In this document: positions 25,681-37,274 of the stretch, one piece after another
How the letters are laid out: each line of letters begins with the position of its first letter
Position numbering within the stretch: the stretch's first letter is position 1
From: Stercorarius parasiticus
Taxonomy: Eukaryota; Chordata; Aves; Charadriiformes; Stercorariidae
Assembly (NCBI GenBank): GCA_013396915.1
Contig: VWZL01000319.1
Span: forward strand, 62,001 to 126,000
DNA: 64,000 nt
Reading direction: 5' to 3'
Notes under the pieces: generated by a model
The model's input: the letters and a program-made list of their open reading frames with translations, nothing else
Databases searched by the model: none
Told to the model about the DNA's origin: nothing
Translations under genes and position numbers: made by a program

Positions 25681-26962
25681 GAACAAATAAGTTCCTTAAG
25701 TGGAATGATGATACTTGCAAATAAGCACACTTCAGTTACTGTAGAATTGACAACCAAATGAGTTGTTGCCTATCTAAATGCCTCAAGTGAGTATGACTGT
25801 AGAAAATTTACAGGAGTTATTTTAAGAATTAAGGACTGTCTCACTGTAGGAGACAGCAAGTGACTCATTGGGCATTAACAGGAAGGGGAATTTTTAATGA
25901 AAAATGAACATACGGGAAATTAAGATTATATAAATAGCTGTATACATATGAGTATGTGTGTGTGCATGTACATTTGAATTTATACAAATTTTAAACCAAT
26001 TATAATTTTACTCAGACTCAAAAAATAAAAAAAATGACTCTGCACGGAGAACAATACATAAGATTTAATTCTTAAAAGTACAAACACAAGTTTCTTACAG
26101 AAAAGTCCTACTCTGTTCAGGATACAGACAAGTGTGACCAGATGTTTAGGTGATAACAGCCTCGTTGTCATAAGAAGAGTTTATGAAAGTAGAGTTAGGG
26201 ACACAAACTTACCACCTCATTTTAACCATCCCTTCTACTATTAACAACATAAGAAGGCCCTTTCCCCTCTTCACTCCCCATCCCCACCTCCAAGGAAATT
26301 AATCATGGAGATACAAATATCTTTCCATATTTCTAAGTATCTAAAATGGATATATAATTACTGGAAAACTAATTGGTATCCATTACTTTATTGGGAACGA
26401 TGGGAGCAATGTTGAACCTCTGTAAATTAGTGCTTCTAGGAATGCTATTAAACTGGGATACCGTCATGACAAGATGCTCATCTGTCCTTTAGAGTCATGA
26501 TGAGTATATTCCATAATTTTAAAAGGAGATTGCTAAATTGCCTGTTACCTACAAACCTTAATCTGAACATTTTCATATTCTGAGAGAAATAATCGCTTCC
26601 TAGTAGCTTGCTCAATGGTTTTGTTGAAAAGAACCTGGAAATCAGTAACTCAAGTGGACACACAGCAAGTTTCCTGTGTGCTTTCCTTAGGACTAGAAAT
26701 GTAAGACAGGCAGGTGAATGAAATCTGTCTAGGGGATATATGGCACATACGAGATAGGTGAAGATTTGAAAGGTTCTACATATCCAGAGGCTTGTCACTA
26801 AAACCATTAACCTTGGAGAAGTGTGACTAAAGAAACAAAAATAACTAGAGAACTGCAGTAGGTTTGGGAATTTCTCTGTTGCTCAATGGCGGGACTGGAT
26901 GACTGTCCTTGATTGTCTGTGTTGAGTCTACTTTGACCTGGGCTTGCTGAGTGAGGCGACAG

Positions 26963-27001
26963 ATTTATTTATTTGTTTGTTTATTTATTTATTTATTTAT
27001 A
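26963..27001. repeat. (TTTA)n microsatellite
   Basis: About nine to ten tetramer units of ATTT, with two TTTG variants in the left half. It is probably length-polymorphic. Confidence 0.93.
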
Positions 27002-29798
27002 CTGTGTCTTTTCTTATGACGTTTCTATCTGAGAGGATTTTGTGTCAATTTAAAAAAACACATTTTATTAGTCGAGATACTGAGTGCTCAATTGGTAGCC
27101 AGCTGTCTACAATTATATTTAATAATCAGTCAACACCACTTCGGGAATGAGAGACTGAATAAATGAAGATTTTGTATGCTATAGAATATTACCTTCTTAG
27201 AACAGTGGCTCTCATTTTCACATCAAATTTTGTTGAAGTGAAAAGATGTCACATTCGATATGGGCGCGGCATTCTGAATTTTATTTCACCCTTTGGGAGA
27301 GAAGCTTTAGTTAAGTCTGCAGCTTTGACTTTTACGTAGGGATATTTTATAAACATCGAGGGACTTCTGTTAGGTTTAAAACAGCATTTTTTTTTTTATA
27401 TGTATTAAAATGCTGCTGTAAAATTATTAATCCCTTCCTAAAATGTTTGACTGCTATATTTTTATCCTCAGTATATCAGAGAATATTTTTTTCTAAGAAA
27501 CAAAATACTTTAAAATAAATTAGAAAGAATGAAAATAGTGCCATCTGCTTGCTCAGCTTGAAATACATTACTACTTAGCCTAGCCAGTGGTGTACTCATG
27601 ATTTTACAGTGGCTAATTTATTTTCTATTTGCAATAAATTTGTAGAAAAAGCTTCCACAGTATGTCTTGAATGAGTTACAATTACTGAAGGCAAATGCAA
27701 TAAGAAAAACTGAAATAGATTCTGGATGGAAAATGGATTTACGGCAGCAAAAAATGCAGAACTCTGGCAAAGCTGTGTGCCAAACTTCTAATAGTTCCTA
27801 ACTCATACTTTTATTTCATATATAGAATGTCTTAAATTGTCACGGCTGTTAATTAAAGACTATTTTTCCAACCTGCTTTAACTCTTCACACATGAAGGAA
27901 CAACTAACAAAGACTACCAAAGCAATGCTTTTGGGTTTTTTGTGTTAAGGTAGTGCTTCAAGAGGGCTGGTAGATAACTCAGTGTTGGATTCCATCTGTT
28001 GCAGTTGGACATCTGCAGGGTGTAATCTCCGGCTGTGACGGGCATTGTTTTTCAAATTGTCATAGAGCCCTGAAGATATTATGTAGAAGATATGGCTTCT
28101 TTTGAACAAGAGACCAGATGCAGAATTCTTCTGTCATTGCACCTCGCCATTACACTGCAGGAGAGGACCAAATCAAGGTAAAAAGCCTTGTTGTGGTAGC
28201 TGGAAAACACACATGCAATAAAAAGTGTACACTCTCCTCAGAAGTACTCACACTCTGGCCTTTGACAAGGTTGAACAGGTAGGTGAGCCGGGTGGAGTGA
28301 TTTGGAGAGAGGGAGAGACAAAAGCTGAAGTGAAACAGGAAATTTTTTAGCACAGTTCTGTGAAGACATTGCCAACAGGGATGGTTTATAGCATGGCAGC
28401 AATCCTAGCTCTTAGACTAAATCTCTTCCTCGTCTTTAGGGGTGATATGAGAAACAGTATAAGAGCATTTCAGAGGAATTCCGGTTGGTGAGTGGTGAAG
28501 AGCATTTACACTGTGAAAAGGTGGGAAAAAAACAAGTCGAGTTTCATCTTATTGAAATTCTACTGCTAAAACAGGAGCAGCCCAGAGACTAAAAAGAAGG
28601 CAGCCATGCTTCTAAAATGACAGTTTTTAAGTAACAAAACCAAAAAGAAAACTGAATGTCTTAAAGCAGCATTTCAACAAGTTTAAGTTAAGTTTACTGC
28701 TAAGAGGGTAGAGAAATGGCCTAAGGAATTTTAGTATTTAAGACTGATGGGAAAGGTTGCACTGTAAAGGAAGCTGAAGCAACTCTCCAGGGCATGCATC
28801 TATGAAAGAGAACCTGAATGTGACCCTTGTATCACAGCTTTGTATAGACATCAGTGACAGAACCCTTCACTGTGTCCAGAACATTGAGGTGGATCTGATT
28901 ATGTCTTTTCCTCTAAGAGTGCACCCTGTGCAGCAAAAGAGCTTCTAAACTGAAATGCTAAGTTTTCTTAGGACACCGATTAGAACAGTGACCTTCTAAC
29001 TGAAGAGGTTTGCTGGGTAGACAGAATAAAAGTAAAGGACACTGAAAACAAATCTCACCATGTGGGCACTGTGCCCTTTTCTTCAGTCTTACTCACATCA
29101 TCAGCTTTCAGTGCTTCCTGAGCTGCCATAAACTCTCTCATTTGACACCTGTTCTGTGACATTCCTGCTCCTAGTGTAATACTGTTCACGTCTGTGGATC
29201 ACATCAAGAACTCATTTTTATTTGTATTCATACATGGTCATCTCCCAAAAGATCGTATTTGTTTAGAAATTTGATTTGTTTTGTTTTTCCTGAGGATTCT
29301 TCAAACCAGTTGAAATTTGCATTATAGCTGTATGATTAGATACGGTTTTTGCAAATGGAGGAATAGGGAAAACATGTCTCTCATGACATAACAATATACT
29401 GATAATGAAAAAAATTATCAAATTCCCACTTGTTGTTCAAAATTCCAATTGCTCAAAGGTAGATTCTTGCACTCACAAACTTAAAAGCTCTATGGGTCAG
29501 AAATATTTGTTATGTGGTGCTGCTTCTATTATGGAAAACATAAATTCAACCAACTCAGATAATTAAGAAAGGTTTATGGTTGTTTAATATCAAAAGTCAT
29601 AACCTGTTGAGTAATTTCACTCCCACAATCAAGAGTTAGAGTTACTAAAATCCATTCCTGACTTGGGTACCAATTTGCTGGAAAAAAGTTTGGGAATAGC
29701 AGAGAGGAATAAATTTTCAAAAGTGGGCTGCAGTCCTTAGTAACTTCTGTCTTTGTTGTCTAAACTCAAAAGCATTCCTTTTTTTTTTTTAAATCATT

Positions 29799-29799
29799 N
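29799..29799. other. Single undetermined base (N)
   Basis: One N lies just after a run of T. This is an assembly or base-calling ambiguity, not a biological feature. Confidence 0.99.
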
Positions 29800-31240
29800 C
29801 ATTATAGTTCTTTATCACCTGGATGACTGTTGCCTAGAGATGATGGAAGACAATTTCTGATCTGAATGATACACTTTTTTAAAAAATTAATTTTCTAGCA
29901 TTACACAGTACTTTTTGGACTAAAAAGTTCACAGTAAAATGCTGGGATTATTTTTAGGAACTACACCACTATTCCTAATAAGTCAGAGGTGAAAAAACTG
30001 TCAGAAAAAAAGGGAGTCTTTTGCGTACAGATGGAAGCGATATTAGTTTTTGAGAGTTAAATAGATTTCTGCTTTCCTTTTGTATATTCTTTTTAAATAC
30101 ATAGAGAAACAACAGTTTCTTAACCTAATGTTAATTTTGGATGTAACAGAATAGAGTTTTTACTTGTATGTTGTCATTACCATTTTCTAACTTAATTCAG
30201 AAGAAAAAATTTCCACTTGATGTACGGGGTGGTCCTATTTCAATGTTTTTACTAATATAGTTGATAGACATATTAGGATGAGGCCATGTGGCATTTCAAG
30301 GTTTTGATGTCACATCATTTCAACTGAGATAGTCAGGTCTTTGAAAAGAACTCCTTAATATATTGTATTCTGTTATAACTGATACTAGTTTAACAAGACA
30401 TTGTTAACCTACTGAGATGAAAAGAAGAAGGCTTACTGTAATGTTTATTAGTCTTTAAAGCTTGTAACTCTAAAGGAACATGCCACTCCTCTGATAATAG
30501 CTGCATTAAAATACGGGTTTTTCCCTTGCTTTTCTGCCCTCCAGTAGCAAAGAGGTTGAATTTTACTGTGATACAACATGCATTAACTTTCTACTCATCG
30601 ATCAAAAAGAGAACATCTCTGTTTTACAACCTTAGTTATATTTTCATACTTTCCCTGTAGCTTTTTTGTAAAATACTCATTATAAACTCTGACCTATAAA
30701 ATAATATTACTTTTCTTCATACTCTTGCAATGTTTCTTCATACTATTTTATTTTCAAATTTTATTTGCAGTTTGAAAGAAAAACCTATTCCTATAAATGT
30801 GCTTAGAAAAAAAAGATGTTAAAAAAGTATTTCCACTTCGTATGCACATGAAACAATGCCAGGATTTGCCCTCTGGGATAATACAGACAATTTGCATACA
30901 TACCTACACACATACTTACCTACATATATACACAACTATGCCTCACTAGGATAATCTTTTTCAGAAAATCATAACTTTAAATTCAGCTTATGTTCAACTG
31001 TGATTGAAAACAAATGCAGAGGACAAACTGTAGAAAAATCTACCCTTTTGGTGATTTTGATAGAAGTCAGTCTTTAATACCTCAGTAGGCTACATGTGTT
31101 ACCAATGCTACACCTGCAATGCAATGCTTTCCTTGCCCTTTAATGTAACTCACACCTCACTTAGTAGTTATGCCCATTTTAAGAATATAGTAAAAATATT
31201 TTTTTTAAGGATTTTAAGAATATAATAAGTTCATGGTAAC

Positions 31241-31337
31241 AGGGCCCTGAACAGCCTAATCTAAGGCTCTGCTTTCAGAGAGGACCAAAATGGTCTCCAG
31301 AGGTCACCTCCAACCCAAACTTCCCTATGATTCTATA
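31241..31337 (+). mobile_element. Old CR1 3'-end fragment
   Basis: Only about 97 bp remain: the non-coding 3' end of a plus-strand CR1. The order is recognisable: agggccctgaacagcctaat, then the 'gaggtcacctccaacccaaac' block, then the tail CTATGATTCTATA. The substitutions compared with the CR1 copies at 16382 and 36781 show that it is older or of another subfamily. No ORF2 is left. Confidence 0.85.
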
Positions 31338-34079
31338 CTGCCCTTTAATGAAGTTCAAGCAACAGAAATGCAGCAATACAGTACATTTCTGTACTAGAAA
31401 CAATTTTCAAATAACTCTGAGAATCTTCAGTAAGGACACAGCCCAAAGCTGACAAAAACGCCCTGTATCTCCATATCTTCACATACAGCCATTTCTTCAA
31501 ACTCAAACCTGCACAAAGTTTGTCTTAAAAATAGTTGGAAAAATCCCCTCCCCACCCAGCCTTGACTATATCTCACTAGCTAGCATTTACATTTGCATTG
31601 AAGTTTCTGTGTGGTGAAGTATATTCACCAATGAAAAGGCTCTGTCTAATTATGAAATATGTATTTCTTTAAGATACTCAGAGATGGAGATTGCCACATT
31701 GCTGTTTTTAGTTTAATAATCTATTTTAACTCTGTCAAAGAGCACACAAGCTTTTTGATTATTATCCAAACTGAACTCAAACTCTTCTTCACTTTTTTTT
31801 TCCACCGCTAGACCAATTTCAGAAATTTTTCTAAAATGCTTACAGAAATCAAACTTCACCAGTCAATTATAGTAGATGAAAATTGGCTTCCGAAGTTTTC
31901 AAAATCGGCCAATTTATCATTAATTCAAAGAGTATAAATCCATTTAATTTGTCTGAAAGGTATCCCATGATCCAGTAAAGCAGCTAGGGTTAGAGTCAGT
32001 AAGAACCAAGCATCTAAATTATAATTTAGACAAAACAGAGCTAGCAAGGTTTGTAATCTAAAATAAATAAATAAATAAATGAAAATCATTCCTTTACTGC
32101 CAGTGGTTTGACATTAACAGCCTCTAGGAGCACTGTGTTCTTAAGGAAATACAGAGAAGTACCCCAGTCTGAGTATCTCCCAACCTCTCTTCCATCTGTG
32201 ACTGACCCGCACTGAGGAACTGGAGGTCATTCTGTGTAAATCCCCATACCTAACTGGAAGATGCAACTGGTAGCACTGGGTATGTAGGGCGAGTGTGGGT
32301 CTAAGGAGAGACAAGAGGTATTTAATGTTCCTTAAAGATTTTAATGACCAACACATATTTTTAATAGTGCAATCCTGCTGTTAGGTACCCTGTGTATCTC
32401 TGTTCCTCCTCATATAGCTGTGCTACCTTTCCAGGCCCAGCTCCCAGGACTGCTTCTGGGTTTGTCCACTGAAAGTTAAATTTAAAATTTACAAGTACGT
32501 TTTCAAGAAATTTGTGGAAGCCAGGTTTCTCCTCCCAGCCAATGCCCTAGTCACTGGAAGGTATAAACTCAGCCTGTTCTTCAAGTTGTTTTCCTCTGTC
32601 CCCTTCTGAAGTGGAAACTTCCACGAATAAGTTGATATGTCTGTTTCCAGTTATGGAAGCTCTCCATCACTAGCTATTTCCCTTGTTACATTCTGTAGAA
32701 ACCAATGGTAACGGTTTAGACATCCTTGCGTGTGGAAAAGGCATCAGTGGTATTAGATCGTGAAATTCTAGTCGTGCAGTTTGTAGTCAAGAGAATGATT
32801 ACCTTCAATAAATGTAAGAATGTGACATGACGTTTTGCTATTATAGAAAATTCTGTCTATTTCTATCCATCTACCTATTTCTATTTCTTACCTCTTATCA
32901 TTTCTAAGATAGAAAATTAAAATTAAATACTGCTGGGTATGTACAAAGATTCTGAAATGCAGCTATCAGGCTACATTAAATCTCTTGCTGTGCAGAAGAT
33001 ACAGAGTGGTCCAAGGGAAAAGACAGAAAAAGGCTGCAGAGGCTAGTGACTTGCAGGAATTCGTACACAAAGTATTGCGAGCCTCTGAGTATCTATGAGG
33101 AGTGATACCCTTACAGGACCCCTATTTTAGGAAAAAGAACATCATTAGCTCCCAGTAGGCTGGTCCTTGCAGACAACCAGAGAAAACATTCTGGCTTTCT
33201 CTCTGATAGACATCACAGAATACAGAGAATATTTCAGGCAGCACTGATTCACTTGAGAGTTTTACATAAACTTTAGCCTAGTTGTGTTTGATGAAGAATG
33301 TTAAGATCTTTATTTCCTGGCGTACCCATGTCCTGTTCTGGTTACAAGTATTTTGACATACTGGCGTTTTGCAGAACTGCTGTGCCAGAAGGCTGGGAGG
33401 AATATCTGTCACAAATACTGTTTCCCACCAGCATGTCCTCAGGTAGCCTTTAATAAAATTGTCGTCCACCCTTCTACACAGTGGTGTGACACTAAAAGGT
33501 AATTTGTTTTAGGGCATTTCTTTACATCATTACTTACAAAATACATAGGACTCAAGAAAGTAACATTTAAAAATTAATCACATACATTATTTTTAACTGA
33601 CTGACCTGAGGCACACTAATCACAACACCAGCTCCATTTGCTTTGGAGTTCTACTACCATTTTGATGGATTTCTCAATGCAGATGGCTGCATTTTGTGGC
33701 CAAAGCTATTAGATCCATTTGAGAAAGATGAGTATATTGCCAGTATATCTTTAAAGTACAGATAAATAATAAAATACTTCTATAAGAACATAACCATGTC
33801 TTTTTGGGTACCATTGTAAATATTTTTGAAAGCAAACTATACAGCTTTGGAATTAATAAGAACCCCTTCTCATCAGATATAACAAACTCTCTTTTCAGAT
33901 TAAATTATATAGTTCACACACAGCACAGTCTAATGACAGATAAATGTAAATTTCTATATATAGCTAGATTATTTTCTGCCAAGGTTTCTTCTTTTCAAGA
34001 TTTCACAGCAAACCACAAATCAAAATACGAATCCAAGCTATTAATTATTACCTCTGATTCCCGCAGTGCCAATTAATGT

Positions 34080-34370
34080 CAAGTCAGTCACCACTCAATA
34101 AAATCAGAGATTATGAGAGAAGTCCTTGGCATTAGTAAGAGCTCAGCAGCCATTATTTGTTTCACATACCCTAAAGTAATCTTGATTAGTGCTTAGGGAG
34201 CCATGTGCTATTGCTCTCAGATTAATGTTGATGTAGTTTTAAAAAGAAAATAAACATGGCTGGCTGTTATCTTATATGAAGATAGTCAAAGGGTGTATTT
34301 TGTGCTCCTGATATTAATTAAAACTAGTATGTTTGTTCATGAAATGAACTTTATATGTAAGATGCACGGG
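34080..34370. promoter_or_regulatory. Candidate conserved non-coding element
   Basis: Complex, repeat-free text with several homeodomain- and POU-like cores (attaatgttgat, gatattaatta, catgaaatgaac) and no open frame. Many vertebrate regulatory elements in gene deserts look like this. Conservation cannot be judged from one sequence, so this is a weak inference. Confidence 0.18.
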
Positions 34371-34562
34371 GATGATACAACATCCTCTAATGTTTTGCTT
34401 ATGAGAGAACATAAAAATAAAAAGGTGTACCATATATGCTTTCAATAATTTATTGCAGATTGAGACATAAAATGACAAGGAAAGAGTATATTCAAGAACC
34501 AGAACATCAGATGTTGAAAACTGGGGACATAAGTTAGATAACGGCTGTGAAGTTGTACACTT

Positions 34563-34620
34563 AGTTAAAGATCAGCTTGTGAGGATCAGTTGTGATCAGT
34601 TAAAGATCAACCAGTGAGGA
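34563..34620. repeat. Imperfect tandem duplication, about 35-bp unit
   Basis: The text agttaaagatca...gtgagga occurs at 34563-34585 and again at 34598-34620 with a few differences. It is a local duplication without further copies nearby. Confidence 0.75.
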
Positions 34621-35285
34621 AAAAACACAGGAGAAGACCCAGGAAAGGAAATTGTATGAGAACTGTAAATGGTAAACTGAGACTCCTTCTCTTTTAAATG
34701 CACAGTACACAGAATGCGTCCTTCCCTTCATAGCTGTTTATCTTACCACATTTTTTACAGCAAATTAAAGGATTAAACTTTCAGATATGGACAGCAGAGT
34801 AGCTGAGCTGAACCAGTACCTTTAAAATTAAAGACAATTCCTGTATCTGTGTGTTGCCTTACTGGCATGGAGAAGACAGAAAAGAGAGGGAGGATTAATT
34901 TCTTTGTTTAGTTGTGGTGCTGCTAGACCTCATGGATTTGCTGGAGAAAGTCCTGCTTTCCTCCTGGCACTTGTATACCCATTTCTTTCATTGGGATTGG
35001 ATGGTTTCCAGAGAGATTCATTCCTGATTGCTGAAAGAATTTCAGGATGTGACAGAGGTGGTAAGCACTTGGGTCTTCGGAAAGCAGCATGTGCCTGCAG
35101 GTTGTGAGTGCAGATATAGCCTAGATCAGATTCACAGCCCTTGATAAACATGTAGCAGTTTTTGAAGTCTCTGGAACGGATTTTGTATCCCCAGGACACA
35201 ACTAGCAGGATTTCCTGAAGCATGCCAGATACCAAAATGTGCACTTAAAGCCTTGTAATTTCTGGAGAAAACCGTAGCACCTAGT

Positions 35286-35816
35286 TTAGCCTGGCTCCTG
35301 GATGCCTGTCCGGTAAAAGATATCTAGTAGTAGCTTCTCTCCAGCAATTAACTCCTCTGTTGGGTGTGATGAGGAATGTACAGGCCTCCTAATCAGGGCT
35401 AGCCGGTGGTTTGTCTCTTTAGGAAGCCCATTTGAATTGTTCTCCTTACTGCTACCAATGGCCCATCTCTGCAGCCCCTGTCTATGGACTGTACTAGTGC
35501 AATGGTGATTAGGTAATGGTCCTCTCATGCTCCTTGCTTGCAAATTGGCTTCCAAGCTCAGCTCACCATTAGGCTTTTCACCCCATTGTCCCATTATCTG
35601 GCATGTGAGAATCCTGGCCTGCCAAATAAACAGTCATAAATCAGGAAGATTGTGACCAATGTGTTTCTGCTCATTGAAGTGATCAAAGGAAGATAAAATC
35701 TTACCTGTATACCTTGACGTGAATCTGTTGTGGTTTGGGCCAGACTGGCCTCTGAGATGAATGACGTTGTGCTGTTCACTACTAATGAAAAAAATTCTCT
35801 CTGATCTGTGCTCCAT
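35286..35816 (-). pseudogene. Long minus-strand frame with one stop, possible remnant of an unknown element
   Basis: One minus-strand frame runs from 35816 to 35286, 177 codons including its end, with a single internal TGA near 35634. Readable parts include 'LQRWAIGSSKENNSNGLPKE' and 'AGEKLLLDIFYRTGIQEPG'. It lies in a GC-elevated block whose left part has another opening (34930-35244, minus). I recognise no domain. It could be part of an old transposable element or a chance opening favoured by the base composition. No start, poly(A) signal or splice site supports a live gene. Confidence 0.2.
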
Positions 35817-36780
35817 TTTTTTTTTTTAATTCTGCAATTTATAAACTGTATTGCCTCTTCACCGATCGACCTAGTTATCTGCAAAACACGTTCTACCTAC
35901 TCTTGCTTGTAGTTGGGGTCTCCTACGTATAAACTTGATCAAGTCATAGTGAATCTGACTCCGTCTTGATATTTTCAGTTTGCAGTCATTTTGTTTTGCC
36001 CTTGGTGAAGCTTTGTGCTAATGTTTAAAGCTAGATATCTTCCATTGTGGTTAATTTCCTTCATCTAAGCTAGCAAAAAATCATGCAACAATTTTAGCAT
36101 TTATAAGAACATTGTTTAATATTCATATACTTGCTAGTCACTGTTTCTAAAGCAGAACATAAAGTCTTATTTTCTCCTCATTTTCCTGTGAATTGCCAAA
36201 GCTATTTTGCTTGCCAATTTACTTTCATTCTTTCCCAGAAATCTTGTAAAATGATGTGGAGGACTATAATTCATCTACAGTCTTTACTTTCAGTTTAGCT
36301 TGTATTATAGTCAGAACAATTTAATCTACTATCTTGTGGCAAAAATATTCCAAAAAAAGGTACTTCTATTACTAAATATCTTATTTAATCTGTTTTCATA
36401 TCTCATTGTATTCAGGTTATATCACCTCTGCATTGTGATATCTAGCAGAAATGTCATTATTTTAAGCAAAGGAATAATGTAAAGAAGCGTAAAATACAAG
36501 ATACAATACAATAAAAAATACTGTTCTTCCTCTGCTGCACAGACATCTTTTTTTTTATAGGTATCTATTTTCCTGTAACATCTGTCTTTGCTCCAGAGAG
36601 GAAAAAAAGTTTTAGCACTTAAAATTGGATAAATATAGTATAACTGGTATTTTTAATTTCAAAAGGTTGTTATCATTATTTTCATTACTTTAAACAAAAA
36701 ATCCCACACAATGAAAGACAGTTATTTAATGTTTAATTAAGGTATTTTTTTTTCAAACCAACTTGCTGTATACATTCAGG

Positions 36781-37224
36781 GCCATGAAGATGATCAAAGG
36801 CTGGAGCACCTCTCCTATGAAGACAGGCTGAGGGAGCTGGTGTTGTTCAGCCTGGAGAAGAGAAGGCTCCAGGGAGACCTTATAGCAGCCTTCCAGGAGA
36901 GCAGCCTACAAGAGAGATGGGGAGGGACTCTTTATGAGGGAATGTAAGGATAGGACGAGGGGTAATGGTTTTAAACTGAAAGAGGGGAAATTTAGACTAG
37001 ATATTAGGAAGAAATTCTTTACTATGAGGGTGGTGAGGCGCTGGAACAGGTTGCCCAGAGAAATTGTGGCTGTCTCGTCCCTGGAGGTGTTCAAGGCCAG
37101 GTTGGATGGGGCTTTGAGCAGCCTGGTCTAGTGGGAGGTGTCCCTGCCCATGTCAGGGGGGTTGGAACTAGATGATCTTTAAGGTCCCTTCCAACCCAAA
37201 CCATTCTATGATTCTATGATTCTA
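36781..37224 (+). mobile_element. CR1 retrotransposon, 5'-truncated
   Basis: This plus-strand CR1 copy of about 440 bp starts inside the ORF2 C-terminal region (gccatgaagatgatcaaagg) and ends with three tail units (CCATTCTATGATTCTATGATTCTA). The frame 36934-37131 reads family text: '[17 protein letters not shown]', 'RVVRRWNRLPREIV', 'FKARLDGALSSLV'. Upstream, a short duplicated piece near 36895 (ccaggagagcagcctacaag) replaces the usual 'tacctgaaggggcctacagg' and shifts the frame. It is very close to the copy at 16382-17080 and to the minus-strand copy at 63525, so all three belong to the same or closely related subfamilies. Confidence 0.97.
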
Positions 37225-37257
37225 ATTGAGAGGAAACATAAACTATATACAGTAGTT

Positions 37258-37274
37258 AAAAAAAAAAAAAAAAG
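37258..37274. repeat. Poly(A) run
   Basis: Seventeen A in a row, 34 bases beyond the end of the CR1 copy. CR1 elements do not end in poly(A), so this is not its tail. No retrocopied sequence is recognised beside it. Confidence 0.9.

Larger units (their letters stand above)
25681..31240. other. AT-rich non-coding DNA, no gene seen
   Basis: No exon, RNA gene or recognised repeat family other than the TTTA microsatellite at 26963. Openings such as 26478-26807 (minus) lack any motif. One undetermined base lies at 29799 next to a T-run. Confidence 0.65.
31338..36780. other. Non-coding DNA, no gene seen; GC-elevated block at 34880-35900
   Basis: Mostly AT-rich unique sequence with a (AAAT)n stretch at 32059-32081. 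From about 34880 to 35900 the base composition is more balanced and the frames are longer, which hints at an old inserted element; see the reading frame at 35286-35816. At 35719 the text tgttgtggtttgggccagac begins like some avian LTRs, but I could not find the other end. Confidence 0.6.

Noticed and set aside
27195..27230. Text resembling a hAT transposon end (acagtggctctcattttcac)
   Set aside because: No inverted partner and no 8-bp target duplication found.
37258..37274. Poly(A) run as a sign of a processed pseudogene
   Set aside because: No gene-like sequence precedes it; the neighbouring element is a CR1, which does not end in poly(A).
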